From an archaeon (GTDB lineage: Archaea > Nanobdellota > Nanobdellia > Woesearchaeales > GW2011-AR9), in the NCBI GenBank assembly GCA_023259115.1, contig JAHFQW010000012.1, forward strand, positions 1 through 48,195: 48,195 nt of DNA, given 5' to 3'. Positions 9,596 through 17,908 of this stretch are shown here, piece after piece. A program made the position numbers and the translations under genes. The notes under the pieces are model-generated. The model saw only the letters and a program-made list of their open reading frames with translations, made no database searches and was not told the origin of the DNA. Each line of letters opens with the position of its first letter. Within the stretch, counting starts at the first letter, position 1.

Positions 9596-9743
9596 AGGGC
9601 TTATTCCTCTACCCCGCCTCTCTCATGTCACTTTCTCTCTCACTCTTTCATATTAACTTCTCTCTCTTCTCTTTTTCTCTTCAACCAAAATTCACACTCA
9701 AATCCTCTATTCAATGCATTATTAAAAAAAAATTAAAATAAAT

Positions 9744-10163
9744 CTACTTAAAGTAGTATTCTGCTCCACCCGTTTGTTTGGATGCCACAATCAGATCAAG
9801 ACCCATATAGGTATTCCCTTTCATAGTTTTCTCAGTAAAATATAATAGAGATTTATCTTTACCCAGACGTGCTTCACCATTCACCGTAAGTCCATATCCC
9901 CTCTTCATTTCTCCTTTAATTGTTGCCGCAATTTGTTCTGCTTTGCGCGCTTTTGTCGCTGGACCAAGACCATATTGAATAATCTCATCTAACGATCCTT
10001 GTAAGAATTCTGCTGGCACGTCATATCGTAATGCCCCTTCCGCCGCACTTCCTGGTTTCATTGCCACAATATATCTTAATCCCTCTCGAATCGCAGGCAC
10101 TACTACTTCTGGAAGCACTGCTGCTTTTTCTGCAGGTATTGCCGTTTTATTTTTTTTTGCCAT
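9744..10163 (-). CDS. Candidate ubiquitin-like modifier precursor
   Basis: This 139-residue protein is the first gene of the operon. After a basic, Ala-rich N-terminus (1-25), the order of predicted elements matches a beta-grasp fold: strand (LRYIVAMKPG), strand (ALRYDVP), helix (about 57-86), strand (GYGLTVNGEARL), then strand (YMGLDLIVASK). It then ends TGG-AEYYFK. The Gly132-Gly133 pair lies directly after the last strand, as in ubiquitin, and would become the C-terminus if the last six residues were removed, a job that fits the JAMM enzyme two genes downstream. A TAAGGAGTGA ribosome binding site lies at about 10171-10180. The fold is inferred from pattern; identity to known modifiers is very low. 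Confidence 0.65.
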   Translation of the reverse strand: MAKKNKTAIPAEKAAVLPEVVVPAIREGLRYIVAMKPGSAAEGALRYDVPAEFLQGSLDEIIQYGLGPATKARKAEQIAATIKGEMKRGYGLTVNGEARLGKDKSLLYFTEKTMKGNTYMGLDLIVASKQTGGAEYYFK

Positions 10164-10170
10164 ATTTATT

Positions 10171-10180
10171 TCACTCCTTA
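10171..10180 (-). promoter_or_regulatory. Ribosome binding site of the modifier gene
   Basis: The minus strand reads TAAGGAGTGA seven bases before the ATG at 10163. It is one of the strongest such sites in the window and marks the start of the first operon gene, unlike the leaderless genes elsewhere. Confidence 0.6.
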
Positions 10181-10285
10181 ATATTTCACCTATTAAATAG
10201 ACAAGTATAGTAATTTCACTACTTTATCATAGTCTAATATCCCCTTAAAAACAAGCCTCAATTTATAAACATTTCCTTCCAAAAT

Positions 10286-10619
10286 GTTAATATGAAACCC
10301 TCGCCAAAGGGCCAGCGAACTAGTCTGGTGTCTCGTCAGACAACACCCGGTGCTCCATTCAAATTTATAGTAAATGTGTGAAATAATCAAATATTAATTT
10401 ACACATTTACTTACAAGAAATGTGAAAGCTATCACATTTCTGTACACACAAAATAGGAAAACTATCCTATTTGTGCACAGAAAAAATCGCTGTTTTGTCT
10501 TGTGGAAAATGAGTCATTACTCATTTTCTTGTATTAGTAATGGTGAACTCCCATTCGAAAATTATTCACCATTACTATACATTGATTGGAGCAAGTGAGG
10601 GGGAGGGTTTCATATTAGC
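10286..10619. mobile_element. MITE-like element D1 with terminal inverted repeats and flanking direct repeat
   Basis: The ends are inverted: TAATATGAAACCCTC (10288-10302) and GAGGGTTTCATATTA (10603-10617). An identical 11-base direct repeat, CCTTCCAAAAT, flanks it at 10275-10285 and 10620-10630, as expected for a target-site duplication. No transposase gene is inside. The second inverted pair GCTCCA/TGGAGC closes on a nested A-type hairpin element at 10366-10579. The sequence fills most of the gap between the ubiquitin-like operon and the FAD gene. Confidence 0.75.
10366..10579. repeat. Hairpin element A1 (short form), nested in D1
   Basis: It starts TATAGTAAATGTGTG and ends CATTACTATA. In order it holds hairpins GTAAATGTG/CACATTTAC, GAAATGTGA/TCACATTTC, CACAAAATAGGA/TCCTATTTGTG, ACAAAA-type/TTTTGT and GAAAATGAGT/ACTCATTTTC, with TACAAG and CTTGTA junctions. 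The last outer hairpin GTAATGGTGAA/TTCACCATTAC is short: about 110 bases present in copies A2 and A4 are missing. One stem base differs from the other copies. Confidence 0.8.
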
Positions 10620-10708
10620 CCTTCCAAAATCATCTCCATCCCCCTCCTCAACCTATACGCGGTATACGATTAATAAGAACCACTATAAAGTAGATATTAA
10701 AAAGAAAA

Positions 10709-10718
10709 CTTTATAAAG
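10709..10718 (+). promoter_or_regulatory. TATA box of the FAD oxidoreductase gene
   Basis: CTTTATAAAG ends 25 bases before the ATG at 10743, the spacing of an archaeal TATA box on a leaderless gene. Confidence 0.6.
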
Positions 10719-10742
10719 AAACATCTCAAAAGTATAAAAAAC

Positions 10743-11945
10743 ATGCCTCCTCTCGAAGTTGCCATAATTGGCGCAGGTCCCAGTGGACTTCTAGCTGCTG
10801 ATAAGCTCCTTGGAACCGCCACTTTTGAGAGCAACATCCATTTAATCGAAAAATCACAATCTATTGGGGGAATTCCTTCCCAATATTCTACCGTATCTCC
10901 TAATAGTCCATTTCATGATTTATACTCATTTCTAATGGATTTGCGCGCCGAAGAAATATTCTCTGACCAAGGTAATAAAACCGCAGATAAAATTCTACAA
11001 CAGGCCAAAACAGATCCTTCCTTGGCTCACGTTGCCTCCGCATTTCAGCTCCTCTGGGACGACCTCTTAAGTAAAGCACACAATTCACGATTAGATTTTC
11101 AATATGGCACTACTGCTACCAAAATCATCGAGTTATCTAACGGCCAATATCATGTAGAACTCTTAGAAAATATCTGGGACACATCCACACTCACCGTTGA
11201 CGTTATTATATCCGCCATAGGTGGTGAACTTTCTCAAAATCCCTATAATGGGCTATGTGAATCTGAAATTGATCTTAAAACCGCTCTTGATGCTCATGGT
11301 TCTCTCTTTAAAGAAAAGAAAGTAGTCATTGTTGGAGCATCCCATTCTGCCGCTATTGCCTTCATTAATGCAGTCAATCAAGGAGCTAAACAAATAGAAG
11401 TATGGTATCAAAACAATGCATTTCGTGAACATCGTATCAACGGTAATAACATTAAAGAATACCAATTTAGTGGAATCAACGAACCAACCTTGAGCAGATT
11501 AAAAAAAGCCATGGCCCAATTTTCAGGGAGATACCAATGCAAATCAGTAATTGATCCTCAATTTAACATCCAAACTACAAAAGAAAAATATCAAGAATGG
11601 TGTATCGTTCCAGCTCTGGGATTTAAAAAACCCTCTTTGCCTTTTTATGCACTCAATGGAAAAGTAGGACAACTCGAAAACATCACTCAAGGCGAACATT
11701 TTCTCGATTGCGCCCCAAATTTATGTTATCCAGGAACTAATAATCCCATCCCAAGAATATACGGACTAGGATTAGCCTATCCTTTAGAATACACGCAAAA
11801 CTTCCTGGAAAACACACATGAAATTCCTGGTGCAAAAATAGTGGGAATTTATTTCACAAATGAACTTACAAAATATCTCGTACCCGACATACTACAAAAT
11901 TGGCCAGAGCACTTAATTGAGCAAGAAGATGATGAACTTGATTAA
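10743..11945 (+). CDS. FAD/NAD(P)-dependent oxidoreductase
   Basis: The N-terminus is a Rossmann FAD-binding fold with GAGPSG at residues 10-15 and an acidic strand end (LIEKS), followed by GGIPSQYS. A second Rossmann strand with VVIVGASHSAAIAF at about 195-208 is the likely NAD(P) site; the usual third glycine is replaced (GASHSA). The layout is that of FMO/lysine-hydroxylase or thioredoxin-reductase-like enzymes, but the substrate cannot be read from sequence. There is no CxxC redox pair. A second FAD enzyme of similar type lies 2.8 kb downstream, with a MoxR/VWA pair between them. Confidence 0.75.
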   Translation: MPPLEVAIIGAGPSGLLAADKLLGTATFESNIHLIEKSQSIGGIPSQYSTVSPNSPFHDLYSFLMDLRAEEIFSDQGNKTADKILQQAKTDPSLAHVASAFQLLWDDLLSKAHNSRLDFQYGTTATKIIELSNGQYHVELLENIWDTSTLTVDVIISAIGGELSQNPYNGLCESEIDLKTALDAHGSLFKEKKVVIVGASHSAAIAFINAVNQGAKQIEVWYQNNAFREHRINGNNIKEYQFSGINEPTLSRLKKAMAQFSGRYQCKSVIDPQFNIQTTKEKYQEWCIVPALGFKKPSLPFYALNGKVGQLENITQGEHFLDCAPNLCYPGTNNPIPRIYGLGLAYPLEYTQNFLENTHEIPGAKIVGIYFTNELTKYLVPDILQNWPEHLIEQEDDELD

Positions 11946-11979
11946 TGATAGATGAAATTTATGATAAATTTAATTATGA

Positions 11980-12303
11980 TATAGTAAATGTGTGAAATAA
12001 TCGAATATTAAACCACACATTTACTTACAAGAAATGTGAAAGCTATCACATTTCTGTACACACAAAATAGGAAAACTATCCTATTTGTGCACAGACAAAA
12101 TCGCTGTTTTGTCTTGTGGAAAATGAGTCATTACTCATTTTCTTGTATTAGTAATGGTGAACAAAGCTTTGCTTCAGCAAAGTGTTGCATCAGCAACATT
12201 ACTTGCTGATAAGCAAGTCACAAACGTCAGTGACTTGAGGAACGCTAGTGACTTTATCATGAACGGAGTGACTCGAATTCGAAAATTATTCACCATTACT
12301 ATA
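11980..12303. repeat. Hairpin element A2 (full length)
   Basis: This 324-base copy is nearly identical to A4 (40661-40985). It has the same chain of five hairpins as A1. Its outer right hairpin GTAATGGTGAA/TTCACCATTAC then encloses a further set: CTTTGC/GCAAAG, TGTTGC/GCAACA, ACTTGC/GCAAGT and AAGTCAC/GTGACTT. It lies between the FAD gene and the MoxR gene and ends 25 bases before the MoxR start. Confidence 0.85.
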
Positions 12304-12316
12304 ACTGATAAAACCC

Positions 12317-12321
12317 GGAGG
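12317..12321 (+). promoter_or_regulatory. Ribosome binding site of the MoxR gene
   Basis: GGAGG lies seven bases before the ATG at 12329 and decides the start. An upstream frame starting at 12154 inside the hairpin element is therefore not the gene. Confidence 0.7.
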
Positions 12322-12328
12322 AAATATA

Positions 12329-13207
12329 ATGACTTATACACCATTTAATGGAACTAAAAAATACCAACCAGATGCCCGATTAACAACCATGGTAAATATC
12401 GCCATCGCTCGTGAGCGTCCCCTTCTTATTACCGGTGAAGCAGGAACGGGTAAAACTCAACTCGCCTATGCCATTTCTGAATTTCTAGGATTACCTCTAT
12501 ATAGAGCACAAATGACATCAACCATGGAAGGAGAAGAAATATGTTATACATTTGATTCCGTTCTGCGTTTAACTGATTCACAACTTGTCAGCCATGGCAG
12601 CAGTATCGATGGACGTGTCATTTCTAATCCTTTATGTTATGTAAGATATGGTGCTATGGGCAAAGCATTTTGTGATGAGAAACGCAGTGTAGTTTTAATA
12701 GATGAAATAGATAAAACAGAGAGTACGGTTCAAGATGATTTACTGCGAGTATTAGAATCGTATGAATTTGAGGTTCGTGAAGCCAACACCGTAATCAAAG
12801 CTCATCAGAAACCTATCATTGTAATTACCAGCAACGGTAAGAGAGAATTATCTGATGCTTTTCTGCGAAGATGTTATGCCCATCACATCGATTTTCCCGC
12901 AAAAGAACAACTACACAAAATTGTGCAAATACATTATCCCCAAACCAATCCTCTCATTCAACAACATGCCATAAATATTCTCTACGAATTCCGTTCAATT
13001 GGTTTGGAAAAATCACCTGCAACCTCTGAAATATTAGATTGGATTGGTGCACTCAACGATTTAAACATCATTCCTCCCAGAACAATTCACAATAAAGAAG
13101 AAATCCCCTTAATCGGCCTTCTCTTAAAACGAGGGATGGATTTAGAGAGGGTAACAGAAGGAAACTTCCAAACCCGCCGGAATCGTGATGAGAGGGTAGG
13201 AGTGTAA
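12329..13207 (+). CDS. MoxR-type AAA+ ATPase
   Basis: The 292-residue protein has Walker A GEAGTGKT (36-43), Walker B VVLIDEIDK (121-129), sensor 1 TSN (167-169) and DAFLRRC (176-182) with the arginine finger. These fit the MoxR family of AAA+ chaperones, which act with a von Willebrand factor A partner to insert cofactors or remodel protein complexes. The VWA partner is the next gene, 74 bases downstream. A good ribosome binding site (GGAGG) precedes the ATG. The natural client is unknown; the two FAD enzymes that flank the pair are candidates by position only. Confidence 0.9.
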   Translation: MTYTPFNGTKKYQPDARLTTMVNIAIARERPLLITGEAGTGKTQLAYAISEFLGLPLYRAQMTSTMEGEEICYTFDSVLRLTDSQLVSHGSSIDGRVISNPLCYVRYGAMGKAFCDEKRSVVLIDEIDKTESTVQDDLLRVLESYEFEVREANTVIKAHQKPIIVITSNGKRELSDAFLRRCYAHHIDFPAKEQLHKIVQIHYPQTNPLIQQHAINILYEFRSIGLEKSPATSEILDWIGALNDLNIIPPRTIHNKEEIPLIGLLLKRGMDLERVTEGNFQTRRNRDERVGV

Positions 13208-13225
13208 AATAAAGAATATAGAATA

Positions 13226-13270
13226 AGAAATATAACTTCAGAAATATAAAATTAGAAATATAACTTCAGA
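13226..13270 (+). repeat. Two direct repeats of AGAAATATAACTTCAGA
   Basis: Identical 17-base copies occupy 13226-13242 and 13254-13270 with a 28-base period in the leader of the VWA gene. They may be a regulator site or a slippage product. Confidence 0.6.
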
Positions 13271-13281
13271 TAAGAGATACA

Positions 13282-14709
13282 ATGTACACTTCATTCACCT
13301 ATGCCCTCAGAAAAGAAGAAATATCCGCAACCCCTGCTCATCTTCTTGATTTAATGGAAGGTATAGAGCAAGGACTTGCACCAACTCTGGGCGATCTCTT
13401 TCTTCTTGCCAGAGCCACTTATGTTAAAAAACATCGACAAGAAAAAGCTTTCCAGCGCGCTTTCTTTTCCTATTTTCTCAATATCCCTACTGCTAAAAGT
13501 ATTCCTCTAGAACAGTCCATTGAGCAATCAACACAATTTCAACAATGGGTTCAACAAGCAGAAATACCAGAACATGAACCTAAAGTAAAATATTTTATTA
13601 TGGTTCTCTTTGGTGATCAGCCAATTTCTCTAAAATCATCCCTCCTAAAATCATCAATCCCCAGACCAAATATACCTAATTCCCATTTATCCGATCTAGA
13701 TTCTATTCTAGATGAATTTAAAAAAAGAATGATGCAGGAAAAAATACAACCCCATTTTGATAAAAATTATCAACCGGCAATAAAGCCAAAATCAATTTTG
13801 GAGAGTAACCTCAATGACACGGGGGGATATACCGTCGCAGAAGATCACAAAGCCGAATTGATCGATTACGGTGATATTTCTAATAAAGAATTAGAAGAGA
13901 GATTACGTAAAACACTCCAAGCGCAGCAAGAGAAACATGAAGGAGGTAACCAGTGGATTGGTCAAAAAGGTAATAGTCCATTTGGTCATAATGGCTTTAG
14001 TAGATATGGCATTCGTATTGGTGGCAGCAGTCAAAACCGTGCTGCACGCCATGTAATTGACACTGCAGGAACAAGTTATGGTACAGGTAGAAAAATAAAA
14101 GGCTACGAAGATGGTACTATCCAAGAAACGTTACAGCAACTCAAATTAGTCCGTGTCGTAGAAAATAGTTCATCAACAGTTCTCAATCTTCGAAAAACCA
14201 TCCGCCAGGCAGGAAAAAAAGGCTATGTTCAACTACACTACGAACATCAAAAGAAAGATCAAATGCACGTGATCACCTTCATTGATAGTGGTGGCCGTTC
14301 CATGAATCGCCATGTTGCAAAAGTAGAAGAACTCCTTGCCAAAATGCGTTCAGAATTGAAATCACTTGATACTTATTATTTTCATAATTGTATCTATGAA
14401 CACGTTTTTTCAAATCCTCTACAGCAACACCCTCTCTCATTAGAAACCATCACTTCTCAACCTAAAGAAACTAGAATAATCATTATTGGTGATGCTTCTA
14501 TGGATGAATCTCGAGAAATTAATCTCAATACCCTTGGAAGAGTACAAAAAGCATTTCCTTACACCGCATGGCTCAATCCTGTACCACAAGAGTTATGGGA
14601 TGAAACAGCCAGTATTAAACAGATCAAGACTATATTTGAAATGTTCCCTCTCACGCCTCCCGGATTATCTAAAATGGTAGATTATCTAACACGTGAAATA
14701 AAAAAATAA
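13282..14709 (+). CDS. Von Willebrand factor A domain protein, MoxR partner
   Basis: The C-terminal half (about 325-475) has the order of a VWA domain. The metal site reads FIDSGGRSMNRH (D335, S336, S340), a modified form of the DxSxS MIDAS motif, and a later strand IIIIGDASMDES carries the last acidic residues. The N-terminal half is helical with a Gln/Glu-rich middle. A basic, Gly/Ser-rich segment (about 215-255) looks flexible. This is the CoxE/YehP-like partner commonly encoded beside MoxR ATPases. The extra bases in the MIDAS motif (one residue longer than usual) may weaken metal binding. Confidence 0.75.
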   Translation: MYTSFTYALRKEEISATPAHLLDLMEGIEQGLAPTLGDLFLLARATYVKKHRQEKAFQRAFFSYFLNIPTAKSIPLEQSIEQSTQFQQWVQQAEIPEHEPKVKYFIMVLFGDQPISLKSSLLKSSIPRPNIPNSHLSDLDSILDEFKKRMMQEKIQPHFDKNYQPAIKPKSILESNLNDTGGYTVAEDHKAELIDYGDISNKELEERLRKTLQAQQEKHEGGNQWIGQKGNSPFGHNGFSRYGIRIGGSSQNRAARHVIDTAGTSYGTGRKIKGYEDGTIQETLQQLKLVRVVENSSSTVLNLRKTIRQAGKKGYVQLHYEHQKKDQMHVITFIDSGGRSMNRHVAKVEELLAKMRSELKSLDTYYFHNCIYEHVFSNPLQQHPLSLETITSQPKETRIIIIGDASMDESREINLNTLGRVQKAFPYTAWLNPVPQELWDETASIKQIKTIFEMFPLTPPGLSKMVDYLTREIKK

Positions 14710-14734
14710 ACTCATCTCAAAAATAGAAGACACC

Positions 14735-16345
14735 ATGCCCACTGCCATCTCCCAACTCAAATCTGAACCAACCACCAATCAAACACAAGAATTTCTCAGT
14801 TCCTATCTCTCACAATGCCTGCGCGATAAAAGCTATAGCCCCAAAGATCTTAAAGAATTATTAGATAACCCGCAATTTTCTTCATTTTTTCTCAGCAAAT
14901 CACTGCGTATTACTCCCACCCAGAATCAAGCTCTCCAAACCGCCGTTCATAGCGCCTTCCAAAAAATCACCCAAGAAAAAAATATATCTCCTCCTCTACC
15001 AACATTCATTGAACCCTACTTTGGATCCCCTAATCAAAATGTTCTCATTGACCAAAGTATCGCTCAATCAACCAATGCCAAAGAGGGAGCCAACTATTAT
15101 CTACGTAACATCGATCGTATCGGCGCAACCACTGCTTTTGGCATCTATCCACAAGAACAAAATCTCCCTCTCAAAATATATCAAACCCCTATCGCCATCA
15201 TCGGTACCGGTATAAATGGTGTCATGACCGCTCGTACTTTAATCCAACTAGGCTGGAATCCCGATGTCATAACTCTCTTTGATAAAAGCGGTAAATACGG
15301 TGGTATTTGGAACTTTGATTTTGTCGCAGGTCTTTCCCGCAACAATCCTCGTGATTTATCTTTCTTAGGCCAAACTCTCCCTAGAGCTCCCGGTTCAGGC
15401 GAAGAAATCTCTAATTTTATTCATCAACTCCACACAGAATACTTTCACTTGCTGCCAGAACCCAAACGCGCAATTGTCACACAAATCTCCCCAGGCAACC
15501 TTGAACATAAAATTATCTTTAAAGAAAAAAATAAACAAATAGAACAAACATTTCCCATTATTATCCTCGCCCCAGGCATAGGCAAACCCCTGCCCCTCTC
15601 TAACCCTGAAAAAATGACAACCCTAACACCTCTAACTCAAGCAGGATATCGCTGGCAGCAAGTCATAACTCCAGAAAAAGCCAACGAATATAGAAATAAA
15701 ACTCTCATTTTCATTGGTTTAGGTAATAGCACCGGAGAAATGCTTGTTCAAATTCAACAATGGAACCAACGAGGCTATAACATTGACTATCGTATTCTCA
15801 CCCATTATCCCCAAAAATCTCTTCAATATCCTAACGATATCTTCACTACCAAAAATCAAACCTATCGATTATTTCGAGATATCAAAACACCCAATCTCGT
15901 TGATTATGCTGGTGATCTGCCTGAACTCAATTACGTCTATTTCTCCGCTCTTAAAGAAAAAAAAATAATCTCCGATGTTGTTAATTGGCAACGTAAAGAG
16001 AATACCATTCACCTAATCAACCATCAAGGCAAAACTGAAAAATTAGCTTTTGATCAACTCTTCACTCTCATCGGCTACGGTCATTCTCCTGACGAATTAC
16101 ATCAATTTGGATTAACTCTTAACCCCCAAACAAATTCCGTGCTCTATGACTACGATGGCGAATTTCAGCGTCCAAACCCCCATGGTCTCTCTCGTCTCTA
16201 CAAAGGCTATTTTGGCATAGGACCCATCCTCAATTGTCCCGAAAATCCTAACGCTTTCGTTATCCCCGGCACAATGTACCGCCTCAATGATCTATTATGC
16301 GGCATTGTCTTACGTTCTTACGAATATACTATCGGGAAAAAATGA
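14735..16345 (+). CDS. FAD-dependent monooxygenase-like protein with extra N-terminal domain
   Basis: A Rossmann FAD site (IAIIGTGINGVMTA, starting near residue 152) is followed by KSGKYGGIWNFDF, the GGxW element of flavin-containing monooxygenases. A second dinucleotide site, TLIFIGLGNSTGEM, lies near residue 326. The first about 140 residues are helical and precede the catalytic part; I do not recognise them. The gene follows the VWA gene after 25 bases and probably shares its transcript. It is related in type to the 400-residue FAD protein at 10743, so the four genes may form one redox system; the substrate is unknown. Confidence 0.72.
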   Translation: MPTAISQLKSEPTTNQTQEFLSSYLSQCLRDKSYSPKDLKELLDNPQFSSFFLSKSLRITPTQNQALQTAVHSAFQKITQEKNISPPLPTFIEPYFGSPNQNVLIDQSIAQSTNAKEGANYYLRNIDRIGATTAFGIYPQEQNLPLKIYQTPIAIIGTGINGVMTARTLIQLGWNPDVITLFDKSGKYGGIWNFDFVAGLSRNNPRDLSFLGQTLPRAPGSGEEISNFIHQLHTEYFHLLPEPKRAIVTQISPGNLEHKIIFKEKNKQIEQTFPIIILAPGIGKPLPLSNPEKMTTLTPLTQAGYRWQQVITPEKANEYRNKTLIFIGLGNSTGEMLVQIQQWNQRGYNIDYRILTHYPQKSLQYPNDIFTTKNQTYRLFRDIKTPNLVDYAGDLPELNYVYFSALKEKKIISDVVNWQRKENTIHLINHQGKTEKLAFDQLFTLIGYGHSPDELHQFGLTLNPQTNSVLYDYDGEFQRPNPHGLSRLYKGYFGIGPILNCPENPNAFVIPGTMYRLNDLLCGIVLRSYEYTIGKK

Positions 16346-16412
16346 TAGGCCACTTCGAATAACCCTATTATCTTCTAATTATCATCTAATTCTCTTTCTC
16401 CTCATATCTCTC

Positions 16413-17162
16413 TCATCCTTTCCCAACCATCCATAAACTCTCAAAAAACGCATCAAATGACTTCGCAACCTGCCCAGACAAAATATGAATACACGTAAAC
16501 TCTTCTTCATACGAAAAAATAAATACATGTTCTCCCAAAATCATCATCGCAGATGGACTCACCGTACTCAAACTTCTCACCTGCGTATATTTCATTGACA
16601 TAAATTTTTGCCAATACTCCCCTCGATCACTAAATAACACCCTAGCTTTTTTCCCCAGAGCCATTCGTTGTGTATGCCAATGCAGCCAAAACGTATTAAA
16701 CATTCTCTGCTTCACCGAACGCACTCCCATAATCTTAATCTCCTCCTCGGTCTGCGTAAGTACGTCATACACCATTGGTTTTATCCCTCGCATTCCTTTC
16801 ACTAAAAACACTCCCTCCGGCAATTCTTCCCATCGTTTCATCTCCTCTAGAGAAGGAATAATCTGCGCTAATTGTTTTGCCTGCACACTAATCTGCTCTT
16901 CACGCTCTTTCATATACAACAGTAATGACTTGGGATTCCCTGCATGAAATTGCTTCACCCCATTCTCCACCACCGCTTCAATTAAGCCTTTTTCTATTAA
17001 TTTTTGTAATGTCTCATAGATCTTCCCGCTCGCAATTCCTGCCTCTTCAATAATCTTGCCTGATGTTGATTTGCCTAATCGCAGCAGCGCCAAATACGCT
17101 TTTGCCTCATTTTGCGTCAGTCCCACCTGTACAAGTTCATTTTCATACATAATACACACCAC
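16413..17162 (-). CDS. TrmB family transcriptional regulator
   Basis: The N-terminal winged helix reads GLTQNEAKAYLALLRLG ... AGIASGKIYETLQKLIEKGLI, typical of TrmB. A coiled segment and an effector domain follow. Ser-Gly-Lys-Ile-Tyr marks the recognition helix. The family senses sugars or other metabolites in archaea; the ligand here is unknown. Met5 is an alternative start that would give the more usual MYENELVQVGL beginning. A TATA-like AATATTTAAATATT at about 17178-17191 lies upstream, and the gene is divergent from the unknown gene at 17265, which it may control. Confidence 0.88.
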   Translation of the reverse strand: MVCIMYENELVQVGLTQNEAKAYLALLRLGKSTSGKIIEEAGIASGKIYETLQKLIEKGLIEAVVENGVKQFHAGNPKSLLLYMKEREEQISVQAKQLAQIIPSLEEMKRWEELPEGVFLVKGMRGIKPMVYDVLTQTEEEIKIMGVRSVKQRMFNTFWLHWHTQRMALGKKARVLFSDRGEYWQKFMSMKYTQVRSLSTVSPSAMMILGEHVFIFSYEEEFTCIHILSGQVAKSFDAFFESLWMVGKG

Positions 17163-17264
17163 TACGTGGGATGTAATATTTAAATATTAGTAATAACTTA
17201 ATAGTAGTATAAAAAAACAAAATCAACTGAGTTTCAAAAAATTCAACAAAAAGAGGGCAAAAAC

Positions 17265-17867
17265 ATGACCACATACTTCAAAAGTTTCACACAAGAACAA
17301 CAAGTACCTATGCTGCGCACCTATGACCCCACGACAAGCAGGTATTATTGTTCTCAAACCCTCCCTGAAATCATCAACTCCCAAACCATTACTCCCAATA
17401 CCGTTCATTCCCAACTCCCCAAACGACTCTGCGTATCTCATCTTACGCAAGAATATCAAGGAACCTATCGTTCCCAAGGCCTATTCTTTCAAACCGCGCA
17501 ACCACTAAGCTACGCCGCTCCCTTCGATCTCATGACCCTCACCACTGGAAAATCATTTACCAGTTCCGACTACCTCGACCAGTTTATTTCCGGCCACGAA
17601 CAATTTCGTGTTGAATCTCTGGAACAATTATTTCAACAATTTCCAAACTCCTCTCTTGCCATTGAGGCACTCAATTTGTTTAGAGAACAACATGGCGTAA
17701 CCCCTATTGACCCAAATCGTTTACGCTATAACGAATGTTGCTTTGAACAAGATATCAAAATCACTCCCGTGGCATTAGTTGGCCCAAGTGAGATTTACCG
17801 CCCACTTGCCATCCACTACAATTTGCCGCACTACGAAACCCCTCAAGATCGTCCAATCTTCTTCTAA
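17265..17867 (+). CDS. Unknown 200-residue protein
   Basis: No known motif is visible. The protein is soluble, with many Gln, Tyr and Pro residues and a Cys-Cys pair near 165 (NECCFEQ). It is divergent from the TrmB gene and followed after 41 bases by another unknown gene in the same direction. A TATA-like gtataaaaaa at about 17209-17218 suggests a short leader. Confidence 0.6.
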   Translation: MTTYFKSFTQEQQVPMLRTYDPTTSRYYCSQTLPEIINSQTITPNTVHSQLPKRLCVSHLTQEYQGTYRSQGLFFQTAQPLSYAAPFDLMTLTTGKSFTSSDYLDQFISGHEQFRVESLEQLFQQFPNSSLAIEALNLFREQHGVTPIDPNRLRYNECCFEQDIKITPVALVGPSEIYRPLAIHYNLPHYETPQDRPIFF

Positions 17868-17896
17868 TCAAAAAATAAAGAAGTAAAAAAATAAAA

Positions 17897-17907
17897 GAGG
17901 AAACCTC
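17897..17907 (+). promoter_or_regulatory. Ribosome binding site within a small hairpin
   Basis: GAGG-AAA-CCTC sits directly before the ATG at 17909, so the ribosome binding sequence can pair with the bases at the start codon. The stem is only four base pairs, so an effect on translation is uncertain. Confidence 0.3.
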
Positions 17908-17908
17908 C

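Noticed and set aside
1788-10163. PRTRC cassette
   Set aside because: ThiF, JAB and E2-like genes are shared with PRTRC, but no ParB-related gene is present, the E1 has two domains, and the proteins are much longer.
10366-12303. CRISPR array
   Set aside because: The repeats are palindromic modules of uneven length with no regular spacers, and no cas gene is present.
12154-12348. Open frame starting MVNKALLQQ
   Set aside because: It lies within hairpin element A2, and almost the same frame occurs in A4. The palindromes explain the open frame, and it overlaps the MoxR start, which has its own ribosome binding site.
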